Made by a program: the position numbers and the translations under genes. 64,000 nucleotides of DNA, taken from NCBI GenBank assembly GCA_002256395.1, contig NKJG01000001.1, positions 186,001 through 250,000 of the forward strand, read 5' to 3'. The notes under the pieces were generated by a model, which saw only the letters and a list, made by a program, of their open reading frames with translations, was not told where the DNA came from and ran no database searches. This DNA is from Bacteroidetes bacterium B1(2017). Its GTDB lineage: Bacteria; Bacteroidota; Bacteroidia; UKL13-3. This document shows, one piece after another, positions 63,898-64,000 of this stretch (positions are counted from its first letter, which is position 1; every line of letters begins with the position of its first letter).

Positions 63898-64000
63898 ATG
63901 AAAGCCTTATTAATTATAGACATGCAAATGGGCAGCTTTAGACCTTATACCTTGCGATATGATACCTTGGGAGTTATTGAAAGAATAAATCTCTTGTTGG
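63898..64000 (+). CDS. Isochorismatase-like cysteine hydrolase, N-terminus (partial)
   Basis: The gene begins at the ATG at 63898 and runs off the right edge after 34 codons. The start KALLIIDMQMGSF carries the catalytic aspartate D8 of the isochorismatase/nicotinamidase family. The rest, including the catalytic lysine and cysteine, is outside the window, so the substrate cannot be assessed. Confidence 0.7.
   Translation, partial: MKALLIIDMQMGSFRPYTLRYDTLGVIERINLLL

Overview
The window is a 64 kb stretch of a Bacteroidota chromosome. The evidence is gliding/type IX secretion (T9SS) lipoprotein SprE/PorW, several proteins with the T9SS C-terminal sorting domain, DUF4139, DUF1223 and DUF2490 families, an F-type ATPase locus that ends at atpG without atpD/atpC, low GC, little Shine-Dalgarno sequence, and promoters of the TTG/TAnnTTTG type. 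I cannot fix the order or family from sequence alone; a Chitinophagales/Sphingobacteriales-like relative is a guess. No rRNA, tRNA, CRISPR array, transposase or prophage was recognised.

Layout. 1-4.5 kb: the end of a ComEC-like competence gene, an enoyl-CoA hydratase, a CarH-type B12/MerR regulator and small enzymes. 4.5-9.2 kb: an M1 aminopeptidase, a lone biotin carrier protein, and an ECF sigma/anti-sigma pair. 9.3-17.8 kb: a MuiA-like protein, a type 2 isoleucyl-tRNA synthetase with a swapped HIGH motif, a DksA-family protein with a very long histone H1-like AKKP tail, lspA, and an AAA/DUF4143 ATPase behind a promoter flanked by two identical palindromes. 17.8-28.2 kb (minus strand): serS, an MBL-fold hydrolase, a cyclophilin, then the ATP synthase operon (atpZ, atpI-like, atpB, E, F, H, A, G) headed by bactofilin and a short membrane protein. 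28.2-41.2 kb (plus strand): sprE/porW overlapping a PBP1A gene, a TonB receptor, an SGNH hydrolase, a large PKD-repeat T9SS cargo, and pckA. 41.3-48 kb: rsmE, a beta-helix protein, DUF4159, and a three-subunit NAD(P) transhydrogenase. 48-58.9 kb: an HDAC-like deacetylase, a charge-segregated small protein, an acyl-protein synthetase-like gene divergently overlapping a lipoprotein gene, aspA, DUF2490, a broken mini-plug gene, an Omp28-like T9SS cargo, lpdA and a glycosyltransferase. 58.9-64 kb: an AT-rich run of mostly unknown small genes, a propeller lipoprotein, a GNAT acetyltransferase and the start of an isochorismatase-like gene.

How it fits together. Most genes are housekeeping: energy conversion (ATP synthase, transhydrogenase, lipoamide dehydrogenase, PEP carboxykinase, aspartase), translation (ileS, serS, rsmE) and envelope building (PBP1A, lspA, bactofilin, SprE and its T9SS cargo). 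The unusual material is regulatory or repeat-based: the palindrome-flanked ATPase promoter, the H1-tailed DksA protein, the candidate light/B12 sensor, the GIHH IleRS, a divergent gene pair whose 5' ends overlap, a decayed mini-plug gene with an intact relative nearby, several intergenic inverted-repeat elements, and an octamer (TTGGTTCA) that recurs far more often than base composition predicts. No intergenic gap exceeds 300 bases.
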